Assembly: GCA_009731375.1 (NCBI GenBank)
Contig: BJOX01000251.1
Location: 408,624 to 472,623 of the forward strand
DNA: 64,000 bases
Reading direction: 5' to 3'
Source: Paulinella micropora
Taxonomy: Eukaryota > Cercozoa > Imbricatea > Euglyphida
In this document: positions 49,380 to 62,489 of the stretch, one piece after another
Numbering within the stretch: the first letter of the stretch is position 1
Layout: each line of letters starts with the position of its first letter
Translations under genes and position numbers: made by a program
Notes under the pieces: generated by a model
Databases searched by the model: none
Told to the model about the DNA's origin: nothing
The model's input: the letters and a program-made list of their open reading frames with translations, nothing else

Positions 49380-49498
49380 GCCAGATTTTTTTTTACTGCA
49401 GCACCTTCTCGGTCAGGTAGGTAAAGGTGTGAATATATAACTATCATATACAGAAAAGAAAAGGAAAGAAAATACAACACTGCGAGTTCAGGTGTGCG
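49380..49498 (+). repeat. Family B copy B2
   Basis: Starts GCCAGATTTTTTTTTACTGC, ends GAGTTCAGGTGTGCGATAGA. GATA on both sides. Confidence 0.8.
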
Positions 49499-49806
<308 letters not shown>

Positions 49807-50083
49807 GATGTCGCAAAGGAATGTAGTCCTTGCAAAGGAACGCAGTTTCACATCAAACAGTAATTTGTGTACTGTGCATGTGTCCGGGATGGGAGATAGA
49901 TAGATAGATAGATAGNNNNNNNNNNCGAATGGAGAGTGGGGAGGATAAGGAAGAAGAGAAAGAAAAGGAAGCCGTTAGTCGAAGTGTTTTGAGCACTGTA
50001 AGCTTGCGCAAGCTACAATGATGACATTGTATGAGGCCTAAACCCCCGAAGGGACCTAGCCCGGGCTATGCAACACTGGACGG

Positions 50084-50642
50084 CTATGACGGAATGCAGT
50101 CACCGATACGGACTAGAGGAAGATTAGTCCAATTTTTGACTGCACAGGAGCGATAGATCGCAAAAGAGCAACGAGCTACGCAGGACGATAGCTTGAAGGA
50201 AAGGGATTTGGATTGGGGATGTGAAAAACCCAAGGCGCGGAAACATCGATGAACAGAGAACGATACCATGCCGCGAGCCCCGCCACCTTCGACCGGTCCA
50301 TCCGTTGTCCTCGATTTGAGATTTGAGCCCATTATATCGGTTAGTCTTGTAGGCTCGTGCATCAAGGATGTTTTCCTCGACCGGGCACGTGAGCTCGATC
50401 AGTATACATATCTTGGTAGACAATGACCAGACAACAATATCGGGGCGGAGGTTAGTGACACAGATGTGGACAGGAAAGGCTTGCTCAGAACCGGTGTACT
50501 GGGTTTGGAGCTGCCAATCGTTTGCGGTGTCAAGCAGGCATGGACGATGAAATGACTGCCCTTTAGACTTCTGCTCGCCCTCTTTCACAAACATAGACTT
50601 TGATTCATTTTCGTCTATACGGGAGCGTTTGTTATGGCTCTC
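50084..50642 (-). pseudogene. Frameshifted C-terminal restriction-like endonuclease of non-LTR element 1
   Basis: Continuation of the RT protein in another frame: FVKEGEQKSKGQSFHRP, VTNLRPDIVVWSLSTK, ILIELTCPVEENILDA and YKTNRYNGL. RPD...(about 15)...ELT is the PD-(D/E)xK core of the nuclease. A second frame change with a ~14-bp rearrangement lies near 50285-50300, after which GARGMVSFSVHRCFRAL continues in the third frame. The shorter copy at 35083-35770 is uninterrupted here, so both breaks are specific to this copy. Confidence 0.75.
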
Positions 50643-53363
50643 GATGTGTTTTTGAAGGGGGAGCTTCAATAGTGCAGAGCACAGAGTCGTGACGCCAGGT
50701 ATAACGGCCTTGTTTGAGGGCAACATGGCAACCGGAGAGGATGTGACATAAATGTGCTTGACCAGAACAGAGAGCACACTTGTTGTTGGGAATGATTCCC
50801 CACAGACGTCTAAGGTCGGGGGTAATAACCGAGTTTGTGCTTGCGTTGATGACCCAAGAGATTAAGCGGGGATTACGGGTTCCGATGAGGCGAGCCCAGG
50901 AGAGGTCAAAGGGGCATGCGTCTTCAAAACGAAGAAAGCACCCTTGCATGGCTTTGTCCATGTCATGCACTGTGGTTGCCTCAAGTATTGTCTCAGCAGC
51001 TAATTCTAAAATCCTGTCTTTGCGGTCTGTGATGGAATGTTCTTTTGGGTAGCGACCATGGCCAAGTCCGAGATGATCGGATTGGCCTCGATGTTTGAAT
51101 TCAAAATCAACTTGTGCCTCAAGCTTTTCGAGCACAGGCTCTGGTTTCCAGATAGTTCGAAACGTTTCGTGTTTCGTCAGGTTCATCGCATAGATGGACG
51201 AGAGGTGTTTATCTGGGCAGTACTTCAGCATGTGAGCACGGTTGATTTGAAGTCGCTGGTAAAAAGAGACGATGGACTGGAGCTGTAGACCGAATTTCGA
51301 GCGTGGGCGGTAAAGGCAGGAGACCAGAGCTCTTTTGTAGATATTGACCCATTTTTTGAGGAAGCGGGTCGCAATTTTCTCAAGGGTTTTGGCGAAAGAT
51401 AAGCAGAGGTCATAAATGAGAAATGGCCAGGCAAGTGACTGGACAGCAAAGTGCTGGTAGAGCCAAAGTTTCATAAAGCCATTGATCGAGCAGCTATCGA
51501 TGGCTTGCATAGAAAGAATGAACTTCTTTTGGATTTCTGCTCGTTGTTCGTTTTCGCTGAGGTCATGGTAGACAATCCATCCGAGGTCTTTGAAAGGCTT
51601 GTCAGCGATGAAGTTAATTGGTTTGCCAGTAATAGTCAGGGCGGGGTCGAAAGGTGGGAACGAAATCGGCATTAATCGTTTGAGACCCTTATGGTCGTCG
51701 GCTTTAGTCCAATATTTGAAAGCAAGGCTTTTGCATTTGGGCAGTTTCGCGGCCATTCTTCTGGTCCATGACAGAAATTTGTCTATCATGTTGATGGACG
51801 ATTGACAGTGTTTCGTGGATCGGCTGTGTAGTTTGAGATCGTCAGCATAGGCAGCTTCGTGCACGATTACTTCATCCGTTGAGGTCTTATGTTTGAAATG
51901 GTAACCGTTGTTTTTGGTCAACGCTGATAGGAGGTCAAGTAGTAGATTGAAAACTATATTGAAAAGGAGAGGAGAGATGCAGCATCCTTGAAAGACGCCC
52001 ACAGCAAAAACGAAGGGTTCTGATGACCATTCTTTCCCTTCGATTGTGGCTACTAAGAGTTCGTAATATAAGAAGATTATGCGTGCAAACATAGGGGGCA
52101 CGTGGTACCACCAGAGAGCGAACTGGATCAAGTTGTGATTTACGCTTCCAAAAGCGTTTTGTAGGTCAATCCATGCTATGACCAGTTGGCGATAGTGATC
52201 TTTTGCATTTCTGATGGTAGCCTTTGTGGTAGCAATGTGTTCGGGGCATCCTGCAACGTTACGGAGGAAACCCTTTTGTTTTGCTCTGTCAAAGTATTTG
52301 TTATCCAGCAGAAAACTCTCTAGGCGTTTTGACCACAAAGAGAAAAATACCTTACCCGAGCAGTTTGTCAGAGCAATCGGACGATAGTTTGAGGCCTGAA
52401 GTGGATCGCCGTCCTTATGAAGGAGGGAGATAGCAGCGTGGGCCCAGCTGTTAGCTACATCAGTTGTCCAACACTTGACAATGAGTTTGTGTAAGAAAGA
52501 TAAAGCGGTGGGAAGTCTCTTGTAAACAAGGTAGCTAATACCATCTCTGCCAGGGGCTGCACCATTACGCTTAGCGAGCACAGATCTTTTGGTTTCCAAG
52601 AAGGACGGTGGCTTGAGGTCAAAGGGGACAGTTGGTAGAGGTGGGCGAACCATTTCAGGTAAGGGCACGTAGGTTTGTTCACGATTAGCGTCTTTGTATA
52701 GGTTGGGAAAGTAGGAATCACAGTCTTCTTTGGATAGGGAGGAAGTGGTTTGGGTTGAGGGGGGATGAAACAGATTTTTGGCAAACTTATGAGGGTCAGT
52801 TCGGAAGCGTGTATTTGCTTGTCGTTGAGCGGAGCTTAAAGTTGCTTCCTTGAGACGACGGCGGAGGCGGTTACCGGTCTTCAATAATACTCGCCAAGTT
52901 TTTTGCAGGCTTTTTGCAACAGCAGCTGGAATTGAACCTGCCCTTTTGAGATCTCGCAGATGTCTCTTTTGGATCAGTTTTTGTTGTCGGTTCTGCGTGA
53001 GTTCTGTTTGGAGCCGGATTACGTGGCGGTTTTTTCGCTCATGAGTTTGTTCTTGTGTTTTTGTTACCCGTTGTGATATGAAGTCGTAGAGATATCTTTC
53101 AAATTTCGCTACTGCTTCGTCACACGACAGGCGTTTGATGAGAGAGGAGGGGAGGATGAGAGGGAGTGAGGATTGGAGTTCTTCAATGCCTTTCCATTCG
53201 CTTGGTGTTGATGGCAATACCAGGCGTTTTCTTCTTTCGGTTGGTTCTTTCGGGGCACTTCTTGTCCGATGGACGAAATGAGAGTATGTCTCGGCGTCAA
53301 CACAGTGGGTGGAATCCAGGTTGATAATGCCGGGTTGCGACTTGTAGTCCGGATGGACGTGCG

Positions 53364-53364
<1 letters not shown>
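50632..53364 (-). CDS. Non-LTR reverse transcriptase ORF (N-terminally incomplete)
   Basis: About 910 codons are open from the GATA junction to a stop at 50632. The frame continues upstream of the first Leu/TTG initiator into the GATA array, so the true start is missing. An N-terminal basic helical part (about 50-190) is followed by the [82 protein letters not shown], and the catalytic YADD at about 51840-51851. A thumb/linker follows, then C-x2-C...H...C ([17 protein letters not shown]) and [11 protein letters not shown], a module that precedes the nuclease in related elements. The frame then breaks at a C5/A5 run near 50640. Confidence 0.85.
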
Positions 53365-53445
<81 letters not shown>

Positions 53446-53448
53446 ATG
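53365..53448. repeat. (GATA)n
   Basis: Joins the truncated 5' end of non-LTR element 1 to family B. Confidence 0.95.
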
Positions 53449-53566
53449 AGCCAGATTTTTTTTACTGCAGCACCTTCTCGGTTAGGTAGGTTAAGGTGTG
53501 AATATATAACTATCATATACAGAAAAGAAAAGGAAAGAAAATACAACACTGCGAGTTCAGGTGTGC
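53449..53566 (+). repeat. Family B copy B3
   Basis: Starts GAGCCAGATTTTTTTTACTG, complete to GCGAGTTCAGGTGTGCGATA, then GATA with GGTA. Confidence 0.8.
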
Positions 53567-53620
53567 GATAGATAGACAGAAAGATAGATAGGTAGCTAGA
53601 TTGGTAGGTAGGTGGGTAGG

Positions 53621-53683
<63 letters not shown>

Positions 53684-53684
53684 A

Positions 53685-53728
53685 TGAGCCAGATTTTTTT
53701 TTACTGCAGCATCTTCTCGGTAAGGTAG
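53685..53728 (+). repeat. Family B copy B4 (first ~40 bp)
   Basis: ATGAGCCAGATTTTTTTTTA CTGCAGCATCTTCTCGGTAA then (GATA)n. Truncated copy between GATA arrays. Confidence 0.75.
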
Positions 53729-53730
53729 AT

Positions 53731-53794
<64 letters not shown>

Positions 53795-53903
53795 ATGAGC
53801 CAGATTTTTTTGACTGCAGCACCTTCTCGGTTAGGTAGGTAAAGGTGTGAATATATAACTATCATATACAGAAAAGAAAAGGAAAGAAAATACAACACTG
53901 CAT
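53795..53903 (+). repeat. Family B copy B5 (lacks the last ~15 bp)
   Basis: Starts GAGCCAGATTTTTTTGACTG and ends AATACAACACTGCATG, where (GTAT)n begins instead of GATA. Confidence 0.75.
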
Positions 53904-53995
53904 GAATGTGTATGGATGTTATGTATGTATGTATGTATGTATGTGTATGTATGTATGTATGTATGTATGTAGTGTATGTAGTATATGTATGTATG

Positions 53996-54027
<32 letters not shown>

Positions 54028-54356
54028 TGTACGTATGTACGTACGTACGTACGTACGTAAGTATGTATGCATGTATGTATATGTGTATGTATGTATGTAT
54101 GTATGTATGCATGTACGTATGTATGTATGCATGCACATATGCATGCATGTATGTATGCATGATGTATGTATGTATGTATGTATGTATGTATGTATGTATG
54201 TATGTATGAATGTATGAATGTATGAATGAACGGAAAAATAGGGCTTGGTGGCGGTGACTCCTTTTTTATGTATTATGCGCTGGCACCATTTCTTACTTTC
54301 TAGTCTGAGAACACGCTATGTATGTATGTATGTATGTATGTATGTATGTATGTATA

Positions 54357-54392
<36 letters not shown>

Positions 54393-54423
54393 TGTATGTA
54401 TGTATGTATGACCCTCAACAGTC

Positions 54424-54469
<46 letters not shown>

Positions 54470-54478
54470 GTATATATG

Positions 54479-54511
<33 letters not shown>

Positions 54512-54558
54512 GTATGTATGACCCTCAGCAGTCTTCTATAAAAACGGGCCAGCCTGAA
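53904..54558. repeat. (GTAT)n, unique island, (TA)n
   Basis: (GTAT)n with GTAC palindromic variants to 54230. A ~90-bp unique island is at 54231-54318 (GGGCTTGGTGGCGGTGACTC). (GTAT)n and (TA)n follow, carrying two copies of ATGACCCTCA-CAGTCTTCTATA at about 54408 and 54517. Duplicated islands within arrays echo the exon-edge pattern, but these are unidentified. Confidence 0.85.
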
Positions 54559-54617
<59 letters not shown>

Positions 54618-54641
54618 TATAGATAGATAGATAGATGGATG

Positions 54642-54700
<59 letters not shown>

Positions 54701-54726
54701 GGATGGATGGATGGATGGATGGATAT

Positions 54727-54777
<51 letters not shown>

Positions 54778-54778
54778 T

Positions 54779-54825
<47 letters not shown>

Positions 54826-54955
54826 CGTAGGTAGGTAGGTAGGAAGGTAAGTAAATAGCGAGCTAGCTAGATAGATAGCTAGCTAGATAGACAGACAGAC
54901 AGACAGACAGATAGATAGAAAGGTAGATAGATAGATGGATAGATGGATAGATAGA

Positions 54956-54995
<40 letters not shown>

Positions 54996-55000
54996 TAGAC

Positions 55001-55058
<58 letters not shown>

Positions 55059-55155
55059 GTAGATAGGTAGGTAGGTAGGTAGGTAGGTAGGTAGGGAGGG
55101 AGGTAGGTAGGTAGGTAGGTAGGTAGGTAGGTAGGTAGGTAGGTAGGTAGGTAGG

Positions 55156-55216
<61 letters not shown>

Positions 55217-55221
55217 GGATG

Positions 55222-55276
<55 letters not shown>
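54559..55276. repeat. (GATA)n with GGAT, GGTA, GACA blocks
   Basis: Continuous array; minus-strand ORFs are its translation. Confidence 0.95.
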
Positions 55277-55278
<2 letters not shown>

Positions 55279-55327
55279 CAATATGACATGATCCTTCTCC
55301 CGCTGGTACTCACACTGACTACTTCCT

Positions 55328-55393
<66 letters not shown>

Positions 55394-55650
55394 CTTTCTT
55401 TCTTTCTTTTCTTTCTTTTCTTTCTTTTCTTTCTTTTCTTTCTTTTCTTTCTTTCTTTCTTTCTTTCTCGCTTTCTTTCTCGCTTTCTTCCTTCCTTCCT
55501 TTCGCTTGTTCTTTCTCTTTCTCTGTTTCTTTCTCTGTTTCTTTCTTTCTTTCTTTCTTTCTCTTCTTTCTTTCTCTTCTTTCTTTCTCTTCTTTCTTTC
55601 TTTCTTTTTTTCTTTCTTTCTTTCTTTCTTTCTTCCTTCCTTCCTGCCTT
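55277..55650. repeat. (CTTT)n polypyrimidine tract
   Basis: Pyrimidine strand of about 330 bp with a Ser/Phe/Leu translation. Confidence 0.95.
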
Positions 55651-56100
55651 TCTACCATGTCGGATTATCCTTCTCCAGCTCGTAATCAGATTGCATGTTA
55701 GCCTCTATCTACCTACCTCTATCTACCTATCTATTTATCTAATATAAGTCATCTACCTACCTATTTATTTATCTTATATTATCTACCTATCTATTTATCT
55801 AATATAAGTCATCTACCTACCTATTTATTTATCTAATATAAGTCTATCTACCTACCTCTATCTACCTATCTATTTATCTAATATAAGTCTATCGACTATC
55901 CTTCTTTCTACCTACCTACCATGTCGGATTATCCTTCTCCAGCGCATAATCAGATTGCATGTTAGCCTCTATCTACCTACCTCTATCTACCTATCTATTT
56001 ATCTAATATAAGCCTATCGACTATCCTTCTTTCTACCTACCTACCATGTCGGATTATCCTTCTCCAGCTCATAATCAGATTTCATGCTAGCCTCTAGACC
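55651..56100 (+). repeat. Three copies of a 50-bp island in CTAC/TATC arrays
   Basis: ACCATGTCGGATTATCCTTC TCCAGC-C-TAATCAGATTGC ATG-TAG occurs at about 55655, 55918 and 56043. Between copies ATTTATCTAATATAAGTC repeats. Each island contains an acceptor-like CTTCTCCAG. Origin unknown. Confidence 0.75.
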
Positions 56101-56180
56101 AGCCAAAAAACCCTATATAGCAGTAGACAGAAACATGGATAGATGGATAGATGGATAGATAGATAGATAGATAGATAGAG

Positions 56181-56230
<50 letters not shown>

Positions 56231-56334
56231 GCAGGTAGGTAGGTTGGTAGGTAGGTAGGAAGACAGGTAGGTAGATAGGTAGGTAGATAGGTAGATAGGT
56301 AGGTAGGTAGGTAGGTAGGTAGATAGGTAGATAA

Positions 56335-56375
<41 letters not shown>

Positions 56376-56385
56376 CAGATAGATA
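56101..56385. repeat. (GATA)n with GGTA
   Basis: Array preceding A7; a short unique lead (CAGCCAAAAAACCCTATATA) at 56101-56135. Confidence 0.95.
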
Positions 56386-56931
56386 GATGAGATATCGACT
56401 AATGTCAGAAAAAAGGAGCTTCTGATTTCGTCAACCAAGGAAGTCTGTGAATAAAGTATTGACCCGATGCCCAGCTAAGCCGTGATGTTTGCACGGAAGG
56501 GACTGATACAGGCGATACCAAAGCTCCCTAGTACCAGGCGGGGCCAGGGCTCGTTCCATAAGCGCCCCTTGCAGAACGAGCTCCCACCTCCATTACAGAG
56601 GGCCCAGTAAGCAGATGGAGTTTCGAGACTGTTCGACAGTCTAGTATAAACCGACAGAGCACTGTGGGTTTTATTCCGGGCTCAACAAGCGAGAAAGGGC
56701 ACCCTGAGGGAACAGGATTGTGCTTCCCGTCGCTATTTCGGCATGTGACTTATAGGCGTATGGCTAGGCACACATAAGGCACCCCACCACGGGCCCAGCA
56801 CACCCACACCATCCCCTAATTCTCTGTCTGTCGACAGATGGCACCCATTTCAAAAAATCAAGCCCAAGGGAGGGTCAGTGACACCTCAAGTGGCCTTGGT
56901 TCACTTCGTGGAGTAAGTGATGAGATCAACT
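56386..56931 (+). mobile_element. Family A copy A7 (full), tandem with A8
   Basis: Complete unit between (GATA)n and A8, with the palindrome TCTGTCGACAGA intact. Confidence 0.85.
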
Positions 56932-56997
56932 GATGAGATATCGACTAATGTCAGAAAAAAGGAGCTTCTGATTTCGTCAACCAAGGAAGTCTGTGAA
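56932..56997 (+). mobile_element. Family A copy A8 (first ~65 bp)
   Basis: Abuts A7 and is cut at GGAAGTCTGTGAA, where (GATA)n begins. Confidence 0.85.
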
Positions 56998-57021
56998 GAT
57001 AGATAGATGGATGGATGGATG

Positions 57022-57064
<43 letters not shown>

Positions 57065-57106
57065 GGATAGATGGATGGATGGATGGATGGATGAATGGAT
57101 AGATAG

Positions 57107-57166
<60 letters not shown>

Positions 57167-57199
57167 GTAGATAGGTAGATAGGTAGATAGATAGATAGG

Positions 57200-57270
<71 letters not shown>

Positions 57271-57312
57271 ATAGATTCGATAGGTGGGTAGGTAGGTAGG
57301 TAGGTAGGTAGG

Positions 57313-57374
<62 letters not shown>

Positions 57375-57375
57375 T

Positions 57376-57416
<41 letters not shown>

Positions 57417-57491
57417 CAAATACATATATATATAGAGAGAGAGAGAGAGAGGGAGAGAGAGAGAGGGAGAGAGAGAGAGAGAGAGAGAGAC

Positions 57492-57539
<48 letters not shown>

Positions 57540-57548
57540 GTAGATAGG

Positions 57549-57640
<92 letters not shown>

Positions 57641-57681
57641 NNNNNNNNNNTGGTAGCTAGGTAGGTAGGTAGGTAGGTAGG

Positions 57682-57731
<50 letters not shown>
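56998..57731. repeat. (GATA)n, (GGAT)n, (GA)n with a 10-N gap
   Basis: Includes a (GA)n patch near 57434-57490. N at 57641-57650. Confidence 0.95.
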
Positions 57732-57734
<3 letters not shown>

Positions 57735-58270
57735 GAGATATGGACTAATGTCAGAAAAAAGGAGCTTCTGATTTCGTCAACCAAGGAAGTCTGTAAAGTA
57801 TTGACCCGATGCCCAGCTAAGCCGTGATGTTTGCACGGAAGGGACTGATACAGGCGATACCAAAGCTCCCTAGTACCAGGCGGGGCCAGGGCTCGTTCCA
57901 TAAGCGCCCCTTGCAGAACGAGCTCCCACCTCCATTACAGAGGACCCAGTAAGCAGATGGAGTTTCGAGACTGTTCGACAGTCTAGTATAAACCGACAGA
58001 GCACTGTGGGTTTTATTCCGGGCTCAACAAGCGAGAAAGGGCACCCTGAGGGAACAGGATTGTGCTTCCCGTCGCTATTTCGGCATGTGACTTATAGGCG
58101 TATGGCTAGGCACACATAAGGCACCCCACCACGGGCCCAGCACACCCACACCATCCCCTAATTCTCTGTCTGTCGACAGATGGCACCCATTTCAAAAAAC
58201 CAAGCCCAAGGGAGGGTCAGTGACACCTCAAGTGGCCTTGGTTCACTCCGTGGAGTAAGTGATGAGATCA
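57732..58270 (+). mobile_element. Family A copy A9 (full), tandem with A10
   Basis: Complete unit beginning GATGAGATATGGACTAATGT, running into A10. Confidence 0.85.
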
Positions 58271-58403
58271 ACTGATGAGATATCGACTAATGTCAGAAAA
58301 AAGGAGCTTCTGATTTCGTCAACCAAGGAAGTCTGTGTAAAGTATTGACCCGATGCCCAGCTAAGCCGTGATGTTTGCACGGAAGGGACTGATACAGGCG
58401 ATA

Positions 58404-58406
<3 letters not shown>
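58271..58406 (+). mobile_element. Family A copy A10 (first ~135 bp)
   Basis: Abuts A9 and is cut at CAGGCGATACCA, joined to (TA)n and then GATA. Confidence 0.85.
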
Positions 58407-59100
<694 letters not shown>

Positions 59101-60118
59101 GATATGTTTGGTCTATCAGCGCTGCATATCCGAGGACATAGGCACCCATTCCACCCACCTCCAGATGGAGGCTGGGCAGCGGGCTGGAAATGGGGACTAT
59201 GCCCCGGTTTTACACAGTCTGATGGTTCTACGTGTGTTCTCTTGCGGGGTCTTTGAGTGTCTGGAACGGAGGAGTTGGGATTGGAGGTTATCGGGCGCAT
59301 GGTGTGATTGGTCGCGAGGTCGTTTGGAAACAAAGTAACTCCTGATGTCCTGCTGGCCGTCTCGAACGGCAGCGGGCTTCAGAAGACGGGCCAACTCTTT
59401 GCCTCGGGCTTCGTAGGCTTGTTGGACAAAGAATTGGATATGTGTATCCGCGCTCGGGCAGGGGACGCGCTGTCGCGTCGGGGCCCCCAGAATGAACGTG
59501 CTCATTTCTGTTTTCAAGTCCTCATCGGATAATCCTGATAAGAACTGGCCACAGCTGGGATTGTCCTTGCGTTCGCAAGTACCATGTGCCCTGATCAAGT
59601 CCATCATGAGGTCCCTGTCGCTATCGTACCGATCACAGTCAAGGAGGAAATGTTCCACCGTTTGTTCTGCCTCCCCGAAGGGGCAGAGTGACGAACGTGA
59701 ACGTACGGTTTTCGCCATGAGGTGGTTCAGGGCTGCCGACCCTGTCAACAATCGTCGACGAAGGACATTGGCGGCCCCGTTGCTCCTCGTGGAAAGAAGA
59801 GGGCTGAAACTTAGTGGTGTTGTGTAACGCACTGGCGATAAGTCTGGCCTGGCTGCCATCTTTTTCAGCAGTCTTCGTTAGCATGGCCAAATCGTGACGT
59901 ACCGACAAGCCGTCCACCGCTCGGTCCCACATTCTCCTAGCATTAACCCTCGCTCCCTCTCTGGTTTCTGGGTCGGAGGGTACAGCCGACCCGTCTACTG
60001 AGCTTTTGAACGAGAGCCATTGCTCTTTCAGAGTGAGGTTATCCTCTAGTAGCGAAGCACACTGTGCCTGCCAAAACGAAGACGTCCTGCCCGACACTCT
60101 GGAGTTCTGCCCGACGAT
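59101..60118 (-). mobile_element. Non-LTR retrotransposon 2: 3' fragment
   Basis: About 1 kb of non-repetitive sequence bounded by GATA (3' end of the element, at CATATCTATC) and TATC (5' truncation at ATAGATCGTCGGGC). It encodes the C-terminal part of an L1/Jockey-type ORF2 downstream of the RT, in two frames. No RT domain is included. It is a lineage unrelated to non-LTR element 1: there is no endonuclease at the C-terminus, and a PIP-box-like motif is present instead. Confidence 0.7.
59197..60097 (-). pseudogene. C-terminal ORF2 fragment with degenerate Cys/His motif and PIP-box-like sequence
   Basis: Frame 1 (60097 to about 59805) reads WQAQCASLLEDNLTLKEQW and RMWDRAVDGLSVRHDLAML. The sense then continues in a second frame (to 59197): LLSTRSNGAANVLRRRLLTG, LNHLMAKTVRSRSSLCPFG and EQTVEHFLLDCDRY. 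This last is the CP.C...ET.EHFLL.C signature found after the RT in many non-LTR ORF2 proteins, here with the second Cys replaced by Gly. Near the C-terminus, QQDIRSYF followed by VSKRPR fits the PCNA-interacting (PIP) consensus Q-x-x-[IL]-x-x-[FY]-[FY]. Broken by a single frameshift near 59805. Confidence 0.6.
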
Positions 60119-60156
60119 CTATCAAACTATCAATCTATCAATCTATCAATCTATCA

Positions 60157-60237
<81 letters not shown>

Positions 60238-60238
60238 A
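60119..60238. repeat. (CAATCTAT)n and (TATC)n
   Basis: Array between non-LTR element 2 and A11. Confidence 0.95.
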
Positions 60239-60776
60239 TCTCATCACTTACTCCACAGAGTGAACCAAGGCCACTTGAGGTGTCACTGACCCTCCCTTGG
60301 GCTTGGTTTTTTGAAATGGGTGCCATCTGTCGACAGACAGAGAATTAGGGGATGGTGTGGGTGTGCTGGGCCCGTGGTGGGGTGCCTTATGTGTGCCTAG
60401 CCATACGCCTATAAGTCACATGCCGAAATAGCGACGGGAAGCACAATCCTGTTCCCTCAGGGTGCCCTTTCTCGCTTGTTGAGCCCGGAATAAAACCCAC
60501 AGTGCTCTGTCGGTTTATACTAGACTGTCGAACAGTCTCGAAACTCCATCTGCTTACTGGGTCCTCTGTAATGGAGGTGGGAGCTCGTTCTGCAAGGGGC
60601 GCTTATGGAACGAGCCCTGGCCCCGCCTGGTACTAGGGAGCTTTGGTATCGCCTGTATCAGTCCCTTCCGTGCAAACATCACGGCTTAGCTGGGCATCGG
60701 GTTAATACTTTACCCACAGACTTCCTTGGTTGACGAAATCAGAAGCTCCTTTTTTCTGACATTAGTCGATATTTCA

Positions 60777-60778
<2 letters not shown>
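60239..60778 (-). mobile_element. Family A copy A11 (full, reverse orientation)
   Basis: Reverse complement of the complete unit, bordered by (TATC)n on both sides, that is GATA in family sense. Confidence 0.85.
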
Positions 60779-60871
<93 letters not shown>

Positions 60872-60901
60872 GTCTGTCTGTCTGTCTATCTGTCTACCTA
60901 C

Positions 60902-60944
<43 letters not shown>

Positions 60945-61007
60945 ACCTACCTACCTACCTATTATATCTATCTATCTATCTATCTATCTATCTCTACCTG
61001 TCTATCT

Positions 61008-61069
<62 letters not shown>

Positions 61070-61107
61070 GGATAGATGGATAGATAGATAGATAGATAGA
61101 TAGATAG

Positions 61108-61157
<50 letters not shown>

Positions 61158-61167
61158 GCAGATAGAG

Positions 61168-61235
<68 letters not shown>

Positions 61236-61310
61236 CGGTAGGTAGGTTGATAGGTAGGTAGGTAGGTAGGTAGATAGGTAGATAGATAGGTAGGTAGGTA
61301 GGTAGGTAGG

Positions 61311-61369
<59 letters not shown>

Positions 61370-61405
61370 GTGGGGAAAGAGATACAGTATAGCATATTTA
61401 TTTGT

Positions 61406-61452
<47 letters not shown>

Positions 61453-61470
61453 CCTATCTATCTATCTATC
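60779..61470. repeat. (TATC)n facing (GATA)n, then TATC
   Basis: TATC to 61008 meets GATA (61009-61370) directly (CTATCTATAGATAGATAG), a perfect array-scale palindrome; TATC resumes after ATACAGTATAGC at 61400. Confidence 0.95.
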
Positions 61471-61528
61471 TATCGATCTATGTTGCTTACGGCTCGATTG
61501 GTGGTCTTGCCACTTATGCTCGTGGCCC

Positions 61529-61597
<69 letters not shown>

Positions 61598-61610
61598 GGA
61601 TAGATAGATG

Positions 61611-61666
<56 letters not shown>

Positions 61667-61674
61667 CATAGATA
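61471..61674. repeat. Short unique island and (GATA)n before a gap
   Basis: ATGTTGCTTACGGCTCGATT through GCTCGTGGCCCTA (61481-61530), then GATA to the N gap at 61675-61756. Island unidentified. Confidence 0.85.
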
Positions 61675-61756
61675 NNNNNNNNNNNNNNNNNNNNNNNNNN
61701 NNNNNNNNNNNNNNNNNNNNNNNNNNNNNNNNNNNNNNNNNNNNNNNNNNNNNNNN

Positions 61757-61766
61757 GGGGGGCGGA

Positions 61767-61800
<34 letters not shown>

Positions 61801-62412
61801 TGTGTGGTGGCGTTTTTGCTGAATGCTTGTTGCTCTAGGCGAACAAAAGACATACATACATACATACATACATACATACATACATAAATTATGCATACAT
61901 ACATACGCAACATTATGCATACATACATACGCAACATTCATACGTACATACATACATACATACATACATACATACATACGTATGTACTACATACGTACGT
62001 ACGTACGTACGTACGTACGTACATACATACATACATACATACATACATGCATTCATACATACATACATACAAGCATACAAACATACAAACATATATACAT
62101 ACATATATACATACATACATAATACATACATACATACACATACATACATACATACATACATACGTACGTACATACGTACATACGTACATACATACATACA
62201 TACATACATACATACATACATACCATAGACATAGACATAGACATAGACATAGATATCGATAAAGATATAGATATATATATATATAGATATACATATATGA
62301 TAAATATAGATATAAATATAGATATAGATATATATGTAGATATAGATGTATATATATATATGTAAATATATATATAAATATACATATGTATATATATATA
62401 TATATATATATA
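61757..62412. repeat. (GA)n, (CATA)n with GTAC palindromes, (ATAGAC)n, (TA)n
   Basis: (GA)n to 61797, a unique 50 bp (GTGTGGTGGCGTTTTTGCTG...), (CATA)n with duplicated islands ATTATGCATACATACATACG CAACATT near 61888 and 61914, then hexamers and (TA)n to 62412. Confidence 0.9.
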
Positions 62413-62489
62413 GTGGTACGTACTGTCCATCAATCAGCATGGGATCGCACGATGAAGGCTTGCGAGAACACCAAGCATCCATCTCCTCC

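Noticed and set aside
50780-53044. Plus-strand ORFs of 60-90 codons opposite the reverse transcriptase
   Set aside because: Shadows of the minus-strand RT gene; no independent evidence.
59308-59827. Plus-strand ORFs opposite non-LTR element 2
   Set aside because: The minus strand carries the ORF2 signature EQTVEHFLLDC; the plus frames are shadows.
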